6,301 nt of DNA from Actinomycetes bacterium (lineage in GTDB: Bacteria; Actinomycetota; Acidimicrobiia; Acidimicrobiales; RAAP-2), in NCBI GenBank assembly GCA_021805305.1, contig JAJZFO010000195.1, positions 1 to 6,301 of the forward strand. The letters run 5' to 3'. Below the pieces are notes generated by a model. It was not told where the DNA came from. It was given only the letters and a program-made list of their open reading frames with translations, and made no database searches. Numbering within the stretch: the first letter of the stretch is position 1; the number at the start of each line of letters is the position of its first letter. Below are positions 1-5,236 of the stretch, in pieces. Both the position numbers and the translations under genes were made by a program.

Positions 1-1
1 C

Positions 2-88
2 AGCGTGACGTTCTCGCAGTGGGGGCACCACTTCTCACTCTCCGCGCCCACGGGCGTCACGCCACTGTCCGCGACGGACCTGCCCTAG
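2..88 (+). CDS. C-terminal end of a secreted LppX/LolA-like protein (5' part outside window)
   Basis: This frame is open from the left edge (base 1 is the last base of a cut codon) to a TAG at 86-88 and gives 28 residues, including SVTFSQWG near the start and ending in ATDLP. There is no start codon to use; it is the tail of a gene that begins upstream. I call it coding because it aligns without gaps to the C-terminus of the next gene: VTFSQWG against ITYTNWG, then F, P, V, P, A, T, L and P conserved at matching positions, 11 identities in 27 with most of the rest conservative. A beta-strand followed by WG and an Ile/Leu-x-x-Pro segment near the C-terminus resembles the last strands of LppX/LprG/LolA-like periplasmic or cell-envelope proteins; that fold assignment is inference. 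The next gene starts 9 bp after this stop, so the two are probably co-transcribed. Confidence 0.72.
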   Translation, partial: SVTFSQWGHHFSLSAPTGVTPLSATDLP

Positions 89-90
89 GA
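87..90 (+). promoter_or_regulatory. Ribosome binding site AGGA that favours the GTG start at 98
   Basis: AGGA overlaps the TAG stop of the upstream paralogue. It lies 7 bases from the GTG at 98 but only 1 base from the in-frame GTG at 92, so 98 is the better start. The overlap of stop and SD suggests translational coupling of the two paralogues. Confidence 0.5.
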
Positions 91-97
91 CGTGACC

Positions 98-874
98 GTG
101 CCCCCTCCTCTGCCGATCCGCCGCCGCCGTGCCACGCGCGCCGCCCGCACGCGGGTCGCGACGATACTCCTGGCGACGCTCAGCGTGACGTTCGGGTGGG
201 GACCCGTGTCGCGGGCGGGGGCGGCCACGCCGGTCGCCTTCGCCGCCGAGTCGGGCCACCAGATCATGACCGCGGCGCTGGCCGCGGCGCTGGCGTCGTC
301 CAGCTGTACCTCGGCCACGTCCACGAAGATCTCCGGGCAGGCGTACTCTTCGGTCACCAATTCGGCGCTGACGACGGGTCAACAGACCCTGATCATCGGT
401 GACGCCTGGACCGTCGTGCGCGTCGTCAACGGAATGGTCTACGTCAAGGAGAACGCGTCGGCCATGCGCGAGCAGTTCGGGGTGGACGACCCGCCGGCGG
501 TGAACCGTTGGATCTCGATCCCCAAGACCGATTCCAACTTCGCGCGCTTCAACACCTACATCTTGTTGCCCTCGATGTTGACCGAGATCGCCCCGGCCGG
601 GGCCCTCAAAACGTCCGCGCCCTCGAGTGTCGACCATCGACTCGTCGTCGGCGTGTCGGGCAAGGCGAACATTCACTTGGGACTGGCCTCGGGGACCGAG
701 ACGGTCTACGTGTCGGTGGCGGCACCGCACGTGCCCGTCGAGATGGTGGCCTCCGACGTGGTTCAGGGTCAGCGCGAGAACTTCGTCATCACCTACACCA
801 ACTGGGGTACGAATTTCCACATCACCAAACCCAGTCCGGTGCTACCCATCGCGGCGACCAAACTCCCCAGCTAG
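98..874 (+). CDS. Exported hypothetical protein, LppX/LolA-like, tandem paralogue
   Basis: The product is 258 residues. No enzymatic motif is seen. The N-terminus is a classical export signal: Arg-rich n-region (about residues 8-19, several RR pairs), hydrophobic core VATILLATLSVTFGW (20-34) and small-residue cleavage candidates near AGA (40-42) or AFA (47-49). There is one Cys, C70, too far from the hydrophobic core to be a lipobox, so a soluble exported or surface protein is more likely than a lipoprotein. The body is rich in Ser/Thr/Val and predicted beta. The segments WTVVRVVNGMVYVKE (104-118), RWISIP (137-142) and ITYTNWG (231-237) followed by HITKP match the general layout of actinobacterial LppX/LprG/LolA-type proteins, which carry hydrophobic ligands; this is a resemblance by eye, not a demonstrated homology. 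The upstream neighbour is a paralogue. The start is GTG at 98 (SD at 87-90); GTG at 92 would add two residues. The gene converges on the - strand zinc-ribbon gene. Confidence 0.85.
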   Translation: MPPPLPIRRRRATRAARTRVATILLATLSVTFGWGPVSRAGAATPVAFAAESGHQIMTAALAAALASSSCTSATSTKISGQAYSSVTNSALTTGQQTLIIGDAWTVVRVVNGMVYVKENASAMREQFGVDDPPAVNRWISIPKTDSNFARFNTYILLPSMLTEIAPAGALKTSAPSSVDHRLVVGVSGKANIHLGLASGTETVYVSVAAPHVPVEMVASDVVQGQRENFVITYTNWGTNFHITKPSPVLPIAATKLPS

Positions 875-912
875 CCCTCGCCTCCTGCGCGAACCCGGGA
901 CCCGAGGCTAGC
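870..912. terminator. Inverted repeat between convergent genes, candidate bidirectional terminator
   Basis: GCTAGCCCTCG (870-880) pairs with CGAGGCTAGC (903-912): ten base pairs with one bulged C and a 22-nt loop (881-902) that itself contains CCCGGG. The arms include both stop codons, TAG at 872-874 on + and at 910-908 on -. There is no T-tract on either side, so if it terminates it does so without the usual U-run; it may instead be a 3'-end-protecting stem. Confidence 0.45.
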
Positions 913-1210
913 GTTTGGGGGCCCAAGATTGACGGTGCGCGCACTCGCGACACGTCGCGCGCGGCAGGCCCGCCACCCCCTGTAACGTCGCACCACACTT
1001 CTCACAGTGGGTGGAGATCGACCCCCGCCCCGACTTCGGGCGTGACCACAAGAATGCGACGCCCAGGCCCACGACCCCGACGACGAGGACGACGTCACCC
1101 CCGATCCTCGAGAGGGCGTCGACGCCGAGGAAGAGGGCGAAGTACGCCGCGAAGATCACCCACATGAGCGAGCGACTCACGATGATCCTTTCCACCCAGC
1201 GCGGCGTCAT
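908..1210 (-). CDS. Small membrane protein with C-terminal zinc ribbon
   Basis: A 100-residue product with two hydrophobic segments (about 15-33, LMWVIFAAYFALFLG..., and 38-55, GDVVLVVGVVGLGVAFLW) joined by a short DALSRIG turn. A basic linker (SRPKSGRG) follows, then a zinc-ribbon-type C-terminus with CEKC (69-72) and CREC (87-90), CxxC-x14-CxxC, flanked by H68 and H92. Predicted topology is a helical hairpin with both ends, and so the zinc ribbon, on the same side, probably the cytoplasm. I do not recognise a named family. The start is uncertain: ATG at 1210 has no clear SD, while GTG at 1180 (residue 11) has GGAAAGGA (complement of 1186-1193) 5 bases upstream and would give 90 residues beginning just before the first membrane segment. 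The MBL-fold gene ends 18 bp upstream on the same strand, so the two probably share a transcript. Confidence 0.8.
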   Translation of the reverse strand: MTPRWVERIIVSRSLMWVIFAAYFALFLGVDALSRIGGDVVLVVGVVGLGVAFLWSRPKSGRGSISTHCEKCGATLQGVAGLPRATCRECAHRQSWAPKR

Positions 1211-1228
1211 CAGGGATTCACGTCGGAC

Positions 1229-1786
1229 TCAGCGCGCCAGGTCGGCGGGCGAGAAGGGGGCGCCGTGTCCGGGGATGATGGTGACGGGGTCCAGGGCCAG
1301 CACCCGTGCGCGAGAGGATTCGAGCATCGCCTGGTCACTCGCGCGCGGGTCGACCTCGGGCCCCGCGAGCGACCACCACAGGTGCGTGCAGACGACCAAG
1401 CCGGCCGCGGTGCGCACGAGGGTCGAGATGTCCTGAGGGGTGTGCCCCGGGGTGTCCCAAATCGTCACTGACGGCGCACCGTCGATGACGTCGGTGCGCT
1501 CGCCCCAGTGGTCATTGAAGTACGTCGCCCACACGTCGTGGACGCGCGCGTGCCCGAAGAGGGCGGCGTTGAGGGTGTGATCGGGGTGGTGGTGCGAGAA
1601 GATCACGTCGGTCACGTCGTCTTGGTGGACGCCCAGCGCGTGCAGGGGGTCCAGGATCGCGGCGCGACTCGCCACCATGCCGGGGTCGACGACGATCACC
1701 ACATCGTTCTCGCGCACCAGGACTACGCTCGAGGCCACGCGCTCGTGCGCGTAGCCGATTGTTAAGACGTCGACGCTGGCCGCCAT
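1229..1786 (-). CDS. Metallo-beta-lactamase fold hydrolase (MBL-fold protein)
   Basis: A 185-residue single-domain MBL-fold protein, short for the superfamily and without accessory domains. Visible landmarks: strand VVIVVDPG (29-36) with the usual Asp-Pro-Gly, the metal motif HxHxDH as HHHPDH (65-70: H65, H67, D69, H70), the third His in DTPGHTP (H115), and the last His in IIPGHGAPF (H174). Most MBL hydrolases place a metal-bridging Asp in a GD-[LAS]-F segment between these two; here the equivalent stretch reads VVCTHLWW (131-138), so His135 appears to sit where Asp is expected. The substrate cannot be told; glyoxalase II-, lactonase- and MBLAC1-like hydrolases share this core. Start choice: ATG at 1786 has a strong SD (GGGAGGAG, complement of 1791-1798); an in-frame ATG at 1828 would add 14 low-complexity residues and lacks support. 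A rare TTA codon encodes Leu8. First gene of a unit with the zinc-ribbon membrane protein. Confidence 0.92.
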   Translation of the reverse strand: MAASVDVLTIGYAHERVASSVVLVRENDVVIVVDPGMVASRAAILDPLHALGVHQDDVTDVIFSHHHPDHTLNAALFGHARVHDVWATYFNDHWGERTDVIDGAPSVTIWDTPGHTPQDISTLVRTAAGLVVCTHLWWSLAGPEVDPRASDQAMLESSRARVLALDPVTIIPGHGAPFSPADLAR

Positions 1787-1790
1787 GGCG

Positions 1791-1798
1791 CTCCTCCC
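1791..1798 (-). promoter_or_regulatory. Strong Shine-Dalgarno for the MBL-fold gene
   Basis: The - strand reads GGGAGGAG, with its GGAGG core 6 bases before the ATG at 1786. It settles the start at 1786 rather than the upstream in-frame ATG at 1828. Confidence 0.8.
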
Positions 1799-1806
1799 TC
1801 GGTCTG

Positions 1807-1823
1807 GGGCGATGCTATCGCCC
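1807..1823. promoter_or_regulatory. Perfect 7-bp inverted repeat overlapping a candidate -10 of the MBL gene
   Basis: GGGCGAT (1807-1813), spacer GCT, ATCGCCC (1817-1823). On the - strand the centre contains TAGCAT (complement of 1812-1817), which fits the actinobacterial TANNNT -10 pattern. It would place a transcription start near 1805, 19 nt before the ATG at 1786, with the SD inside that leader. No good -35 is seen. A dyad on top of the -10 is where a repressor operator would sit; a small RNA hairpin just upstream of the SD is the alternative. Confidence 0.4.
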
Positions 1824-1905
1824 GCCACGGCCCTGATGACGTCGCGTGCGCTACTCGCCCGTCGTCACCGATGCGGAGGCACTCGAAGACGCCGGACTCG
1901 CGACG

Positions 1906-1911
1906 TAGACT
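1906..1911 (+). promoter_or_regulatory. Candidate -10 element of the flavoprotein gene
   Basis: TAGACT matches TANNNT and lies 51 bp before the ATG at 1963. The best -35 at 17-bp spacing is TCGAAG (1883-1888), only half matching TTGACA. Transcription would start near 1918, giving a leader of about 45 nt that holds the dyad at 1928-1941 and the SD. Confidence 0.35.
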
Positions 1912-1927
1912 GGGGTGACGCCGTACG

Positions 1928-1941
1928 GAGACGTTCGTCTC
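1928..1941. promoter_or_regulatory. GAGACG-TT-CGTCTC dyad in the flavoprotein leader
   Basis: A perfect 6-bp inverted repeat with a 2-bp centre, preceded directly by the 8-bp palindrome CCGTACGG (1921-1928). It lies between the candidate -10 and the SD, and so could be a DNA operator or a short leader hairpin. No regulator gene is present in the window. Confidence 0.35.
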
Positions 1942-1950
1942 GAAGGCACG

Positions 1951-1956
1951 AAGGGG
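1951..1956 (+). promoter_or_regulatory. Shine-Dalgarno AAGGGG deciding the start at 1963
   Basis: AAGGGG sits 6 bases before ATG 1963. The longer reading from GTG 1915 has no SD, and its extra 16 residues do not look like the family N-terminus, which normally begins just before the PWLIQGGMG flavin-binding segment. Confidence 0.6.
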
Positions 1957-1962
1957 CAGTGC

Positions 1963-3462
1963 ATGAACGCGACTCCCTCCCCAACAATCGCGTCGCCGTG
2001 GTTGATCCAGGGCGGCATGGGCATCGCCATTTCGAACTGGCGACTCGCGCGCGCCGTCGCCGGCCTCGGTCAGCTCGGCGTGGTCTCGGGCACGGCCATC
2101 GACGCCGTCTTCGCCCGGCGACTGCAGGACCACGGCGTGGACGATGAACTGCGCGGCGTGCTCGATCGCTTCCCGGTTCCCGCCATCGTCGAGGACGCCC
2201 TGCATCGATTCGCCCACGTGCGCCGGCGCGCCGGCGCGCCCTACAAGAGCGTCGCCATGTTGCACGCCCACAGTCCGCGCCGCGGATTCGACCTCGTGGT
2301 CCTGGCGACCTTCGTCGAGGTCGCCCTGGCCAAACTCGGCCACGGCGGTCTCGTCGGGATCAACCTCCTCACCAAGGTGCAGATCCCCACGGCGGCGTCG
2401 CTGTGCGGCGCCATCCTGGCGGGCGTCGACTACGTGATGATGGGTGCGGGGGTCCCGACCCACATTCCCGGCGTACTCGAGGACATCACCCAGGGTCGTC
2501 CGAGCACCCTCCCCTTCTCCGTCACCGGCGCCGACAGCGACCACCCCGCCTCGTCGCTCACCTTCGACCCCACCCCCTACGTGGCCGACGCCACCCTGCG
2601 TCGTCCCCGCTTCATCGGCATCGTCTCCTCGCACGTGTTGGCCACCGCCCTGTTCAAGCGCAGCAACGGCCCGGTGGACGGCTTCGTGGTGGAGCGACCG
2701 AGCGCGGGTGGCCACAACGCCCCGCCCCGCGGCGCCTACGCGCTGGACGACCAGGGCTCCCCGATCTACGGGCCGCGCGACGAGGTCGATTTCTCGGTCA
2801 TCAACGCCCTCGGGGTGCCCTACTGGATCGGGGGTGGCGTGACGTCGGCCGCCGACGTCGTGGACGCGCTGGCCCTCGGGGCGAACGGGGTGCAGGTGGG
2901 CACGATGTTCGCCTACTGCGAGGAGTCGGGCATGGAGAGTGACCTGCGCCACCGGATCCTGCGCGACCTCCAACGCCACTGCCTCACGGTGTCGACGTCG
3001 GTGACCGCCTCGTCCACCGGCTACCCCTTCAAGGTCGTTAACGAGGTCGGGACCATCGGCGACGACGACGTCTACGCGGCGCGTCCGCGTAAGTGCGACC
3101 TGGGATACCTGCGCGAGGCCTACCTGGACGACCGGGGCCACACCGCCTACCGGTGCGCCGCCGAACCGACCAACGTCTACCTCCGCAAGGGTGGTTCGGT
3201 GGAGGCGACCGTGTCGACCACGTGTCTGTGCAACGGACTCATGGCCACCGCCGGTCTGGCCCAGGTGCGCGCCGACGGTTACGTCGAGCCCGCGCTCGTC
3301 ACCAGCGGGGACCGTATCGAAGACGTCACTGCGCTACTCGGGGACCGTGAGGACTACCACGCGCGCGACGTCATCGAGTGGTTGGACCCGGCGCGGGTCG
3401 CCGCGGGGGCGCCCGCGACACGCGAGGTCACGACCCATACCCCCACGGGTATACTGTCTTAG
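1963..3462 (+). CDS. Nitronate monooxygenase/PfaD-like FMN oxidoreductase with C-terminal Cys cluster
   Basis: A 499-residue TIM-barrel flavoprotein of the 2-nitropropane dioxygenase (NPD) superfamily. It is much longer than typical nitronate monooxygenases (about 320-380 residues) and matches the long PfaD-like branch. Landmarks: IQGGMGIAIS (15-24) at the first strand, QLGVVSGTAID (37-47), GLVGINLLTK (129-138), DYVMMGAGVP (156-165), ERPSAGGHNAPP (244-255) with H251 as the catalytic His of the AGGH motif, and the flavin phosphate region WIGGGVTSA (288-296) and GVQVGTMFAYCEESG (309-323). The extra C-terminal part carries C378 (RKCDLGYLR), C398 (YRCAAEP), C421 and C423 (TTCLCNGL), an arrangement I recall as conserved in this long branch. 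Classical members oxidise alkyl nitronates with O2; PfaD proteins act as trans enoyl reductases in PUFA and polyketide synthesis, but no such synthase is seen here, so the substrate is open. The thioredoxin gene follows after 40 bp, probably in the same operon. A long reading frame antisense to this gene is a GC-bias shadow. Confidence 0.93.
   Translation: MNATPSPTIASPWLIQGGMGIAISNWRLARAVAGLGQLGVVSGTAIDAVFARRLQDHGVDDELRGVLDRFPVPAIVEDALHRFAHVRRRAGAPYKSVAMLHAHSPRRGFDLVVLATFVEVALAKLGHGGLVGINLLTKVQIPTAASLCGAILAGVDYVMMGAGVPTHIPGVLEDITQGRPSTLPFSVTGADSDHPASSLTFDPTPYVADATLRRPRFIGIVSSHVLATALFKRSNGPVDGFVVERPSAGGHNAPPRGAYALDDQGSPIYGPRDEVDFSVINALGVPYWIGGGVTSAADVVDALALGANGVQVGTMFAYCEESGMESDLRHRILRDLQRHCLTVSTSVTASSTGYPFKVVNEVGTIGDDDVYAARPRKCDLGYLREAYLDDRGHTAYRCAAEPTNVYLRKGGSVEATVSTTCLCNGLMATAGLAQVRADGYVEPALVTSGDRIEDVTALLGDREDYHARDVIEWLDPARVAAGAPATREVTTHTPTGILS
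3437..3455 (+). promoter_or_regulatory. Small hairpin and TATACT -10-like box at the flavoprotein 3' end
   Basis: ATACCC (3437-3442), loop CCAC, GGGTAT (3447-3452) form a 6-bp stem inside the last codons of the flavoprotein gene. TATACT (3450-3455) overlaps its right edge and resembles a strong -10; the -35 position (3427-3432, GTCACG) is poor. It may give the thioredoxin gene its own promoter with a leader of about 40 nt. It could equally be only a coding sequence coincidence. Confidence 0.3.
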
Positions 3463-3502
3463 ACGTTCCCGATACGCTGGGACGATCAGCGAGGAGGCCG
3501 AC

Positions 3503-3883
3503 ATGGCGACAACAGAACTCACCACCGAAAACTTCGAGGAGGTCGTCTCGACGAACGACCTCGTCTTGATTGATTTCTGGGCGGCGTGGTGTGGACCGTG
3601 TCGTAGCTTCGCCCCGACGTACGAGAAGGTGTCGGGCCTCTACCCCGACGCGGTCTTCGCCAAGGTGGACACCGAAGCGCAGCAGGCGCTCGCCGCCTCC
3701 TTCAACATCATGTCGATCCCCACGCTGATGATCATCCGCGAGCAAGTGGTCATCTTCAGTCAGGCGGGCGCCCTACCCGAATCGGCGCTAGTGGACCTGG
3801 TGGAGAAGGCTTCGGCGCTCGACATGCAGGAGATCCATCGACAGGTGGCCCAGGAGCAGGCCGCGCAGGCGACCTCGAGCTGA
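3503..3883 (+). CDS. trxA: Thioredoxin with C-terminal Ala/Gln-rich extension
   Basis: A 126-residue cytoplasmic thioredoxin; no signal peptide or membrane segment. The fold is easy to follow: strand LVLIDFWAAWCGPC (20-33) with the WCGPC redox site (C30, C33), AKVDTEAQQALAASFNI (53-69) and the cis-proline loop SIPT (71-74, P73). A typical TrxA is about 105-110 residues; the additional tail here (from about 106, DMQEIHRQVAQEQAAQATSS) is a predicted charged Ala/Gln-rich helix of unknown purpose. Such tails occur in some actinobacterial thioredoxins, as I recall. ATG 3503 has an excellent SD, GAGGAGG at 3491-3497, 5 bases away. The gene follows the Cys-rich flavoprotein by 40 bp and is closed by a hairpin at 3900-3917, so the two probably form an operon. 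It is a general disulfide reductase by family; a dedicated role for the flavoprotein is inference, and which of a genome's several thioredoxins this is cannot be said. Confidence 0.94.
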   Translation: MATTELTTENFEEVVSTNDLVLIDFWAAWCGPCRSFAPTYEKVSGLYPDAVFAKVDTEAQQALAASFNIMSIPTLMIIREQVVIFSQAGALPESALVDLVEKASALDMQEIHRQVAQEQAAQATSS

Positions 3884-3899
3884 TTCCTGGCGTCAGATG

Positions 3900-3917
3900 C
3901 CCCCTCTCACGAGGGGG
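3900..3917 (+). terminator. Hairpin terminator after the thioredoxin gene
   Basis: CCCCCTC (3900-3906), loop TCAC, GAGGGGG (3911-3917): a perfect 7-bp GC-rich stem 16 bp after the thioredoxin stop. The following 25 bases are locally T-rich for this genome (TTTCC at 3930-3934, then TTTT at 3939-3942), though no immediate T-run follows the stem. Confidence 0.65.
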
Positions 3918-3941
3918 TCGAAGTACCCATTTCCATCATTT

Positions 3942-3956
3942 TCCCCTCGCGGGGGA
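3942..3956. other. Second short stem-loop ahead of the CoA-transferase
   Basis: TCCCC (3942-3946) pairs with GGGGA (3952-3956) around TCGCG, a 5-bp stem directly after a TTTT run. It echoes the C-tract/G-tract composition of the hairpin at 3900-3917. It may be a second terminator stem or part of the CoA-transferase leader. I found no convincing promoter for that gene between 3918 and 3997. Confidence 0.3.
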
Positions 3957-3997
3957 CCGCGCGCCTGCGACACTGGAACCACGAGGAAGGTGGCGAA

Positions 3998-5236
3998 ATG
4001 GACGTGGTGTCGACAATGGTGATTGCGCAGCGCCTCGAGGCCCTCGCCCCCCAAGAACCGCGCATCGTCGTCTCGGGTAATTACGCCATCCCGTGGGAAC
4101 TGGTCGACGTCGCCGCGGCGACGATCCCGGTCTTTCGCTACTTCATCCTGAATCCCCAAGAGGGCTGGCCCCGACGCGAGGGCATCATCACCGAGACGCC
4201 CTTCGTCGGCGCCGGGGTCCGCTCCGACGAGGACCTGAAGTACCTGCCCATGCGCCTGTCCCTGGTGCCACGACTCTTCGCCTCGAGCCGCCCGCCCGAC
4301 GTCGTCATGGTGCAGACCTCGACGCCGCGCAACGGCAAGGTGTCCCTCGGCATCGAGACCAACATCCTGCCCGCCGCCATCGAGGAGGTGCGTCGTCGGG
4401 GCGGTCTGGTGATCGCGCTACTCAATCGCCAGATGCCCTACACCTTCGGCGACGCCGAGATCGTCGTGGACGACATCGACCTGGCGGTCGAGGGTGAGCG
4501 GGCCCTCCCCTCCCCCGACGATCGGCCCTTGGACGAGGCGTCACTCGTCATCGGCGAGAACGTCGCCTCCCTCTCGAACGACGGATCCACCCTGCAACTA
4601 GGGATCGGCCAATTGCCCGACGCGGCACTCGACCGGATGCACCACCGCCGTCACCTGGGCGTGTGGTCCGAGATGGTGAGCGACGGCATCATGAAACTCG
4701 ACCGGGCGGGCGCCATCGACGTCAATCGCGTGATGACCAGCACCTTCCTCTTCGGTAGCGCCGAACTCTACGAGTGGGCCCACGAGAACCCCCGTCTGGT
4801 CATGCGTCGTACCGAAGTGGCCAACAACCCGGCCCGGATCGCCGAACAACCGGGCATGCTCTCCATCAACACGGCACTCCAGGTGGACCTCTACGCGCAG
4901 TCCAACGCCAGCTTCGTGCGGGGACGGATCTACTCGGGGTTCGGGGGCCAGCCCGACTTCGTCTCGGGCGCCCTACACTCGCGCGGCGGTCAAGCGGTCC
5001 TCGCCCTGCGTAGTTGGCACGACAAGACGGGTTCGTCGAACATCGTGCCGCTCCTGCACGACCCCGTCTGCTCCTTCCAGCATTCGGCCATCGTCACCGA
5101 ACAGGGCGTCGCGCCGATCTTCGGTTTCTCTCAGCAGTCGCAGGCGCGTTCGCTGATCGATCACGCCGCGCACCCGCGCGCGCGCGACGAACTCTCGCGC
5201 GCGGCCCAGGTGATGCACCTCCTGGGTTCGGACTGA
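3998..5236 (+). CDS. Acetyl-CoA hydrolase/CoA-transferase family protein (4-hydroxybutyrate CoA-transferase-like)
   Basis: A 412-residue cytoplasmic protein of the AcetylCoA_hydro family, close to the usual 430-500. It moves CoA between acyl-CoA and a carboxylic acid through a glutamyl-CoA intermediate, or hydrolyses acyl-CoA. Key segments: RNGKVSLGIET (111-121) in the N-terminal domain; the CoA-closing loop QLGIGQLPDA (200-209); LGVWSEMVSDG (220-230); and GFGGQPDFVSGA (314-325). As I recall from the AbfT structure of Clostridium aminobutyricum, its loop ends at Pro220 and its catalytic residue is Glu238, an 18-residue offset. Here Pro207 plus 18 is Glu225 of SEM, so the catalytic Glu is present. 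Acyl specificity cannot be read from the sequence. ATG 3998 has SD GAGGAAGG (3983-3990) 7 bases upstream. The gene is separated from the thioredoxin by a terminator, so it is probably transcribed on its own. Its TGA is 1 bp from the stop of the convergent LLM gene. Confidence 0.93.
   Translation: MDVVSTMVIAQRLEALAPQEPRIVVSGNYAIPWELVDVAAATIPVFRYFILNPQEGWPRREGIITETPFVGAGVRSDEDLKYLPMRLSLVPRLFASSRPPDVVMVQTSTPRNGKVSLGIETNILPAAIEEVRRRGGLVIALLNRQMPYTFGDAEIVVDDIDLAVEGERALPSPDDRPLDEASLVIGENVASLSNDGSTLQLGIGQLPDAALDRMHHRRHLGVWSEMVSDGIMKLDRAGAIDVNRVMTSTFLFGSAELYEWAHENPRLVMRRTEVANNPARIAEQPGMLSINTALQVDLYAQSNASFVRGRIYSGFGGQPDFVSGALHSRGGQAVLALRSWHDKTGSSNIVPLLHDPVCSFQHSAIVTEQGVAPIFGFSQQSQARSLIDHAAHPRARDELSRAAQVMHLLGSD

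Noticed and set aside
1..193. 13-bp direct repeat CAGCGTGACGTTC at 1-13 and 181-193
   Set aside because: In the first copy it encodes SVTF in a C-terminal strand, and in the second SVTF in a signal peptide, so the positions are not homologous between the paralogues. A repeat of this length is not unexpected by chance in GC-rich DNA.
35..820. A 261-codon - strand frame opposite the exported protein
   Set aside because: The product is a low-complexity Arg/Gly/His-rich sequence with no domain. The + strand frame has a signal peptide, SD and a paralogue upstream.
1915..1962. Leaderless or extended start of the flavoprotein at GTG 1915
   Set aside because: The -10-like TAGACT ends only 3 bases before it, too close for a standard leaderless start; ATG 1963 has an SD and fits the family N-terminus.
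2403..2942. + strand frames of 100-180 codons inside the flavoprotein gene
   Set aside because: Arg/Pro/His-rich out-of-frame translations of a well-supported gene.
1762..3141. A 459-codon open frame on the - strand, antisense to the flavoprotein gene
   Set aside because: It is the usual antisense shadow of GC-rich coding DNA: its protein is Arg/Gly/His/Val-rich without motifs, while the + strand frame carries a full set of NPD-family motifs.
1963..5236. A single three-gene operon of flavoprotein, thioredoxin and CoA-transferase
   Set aside because: A strong hairpin at 3900-3917 and a 114-bp gap separate the thioredoxin from the CoA-transferase, so only the first two genes are treated as an operon.
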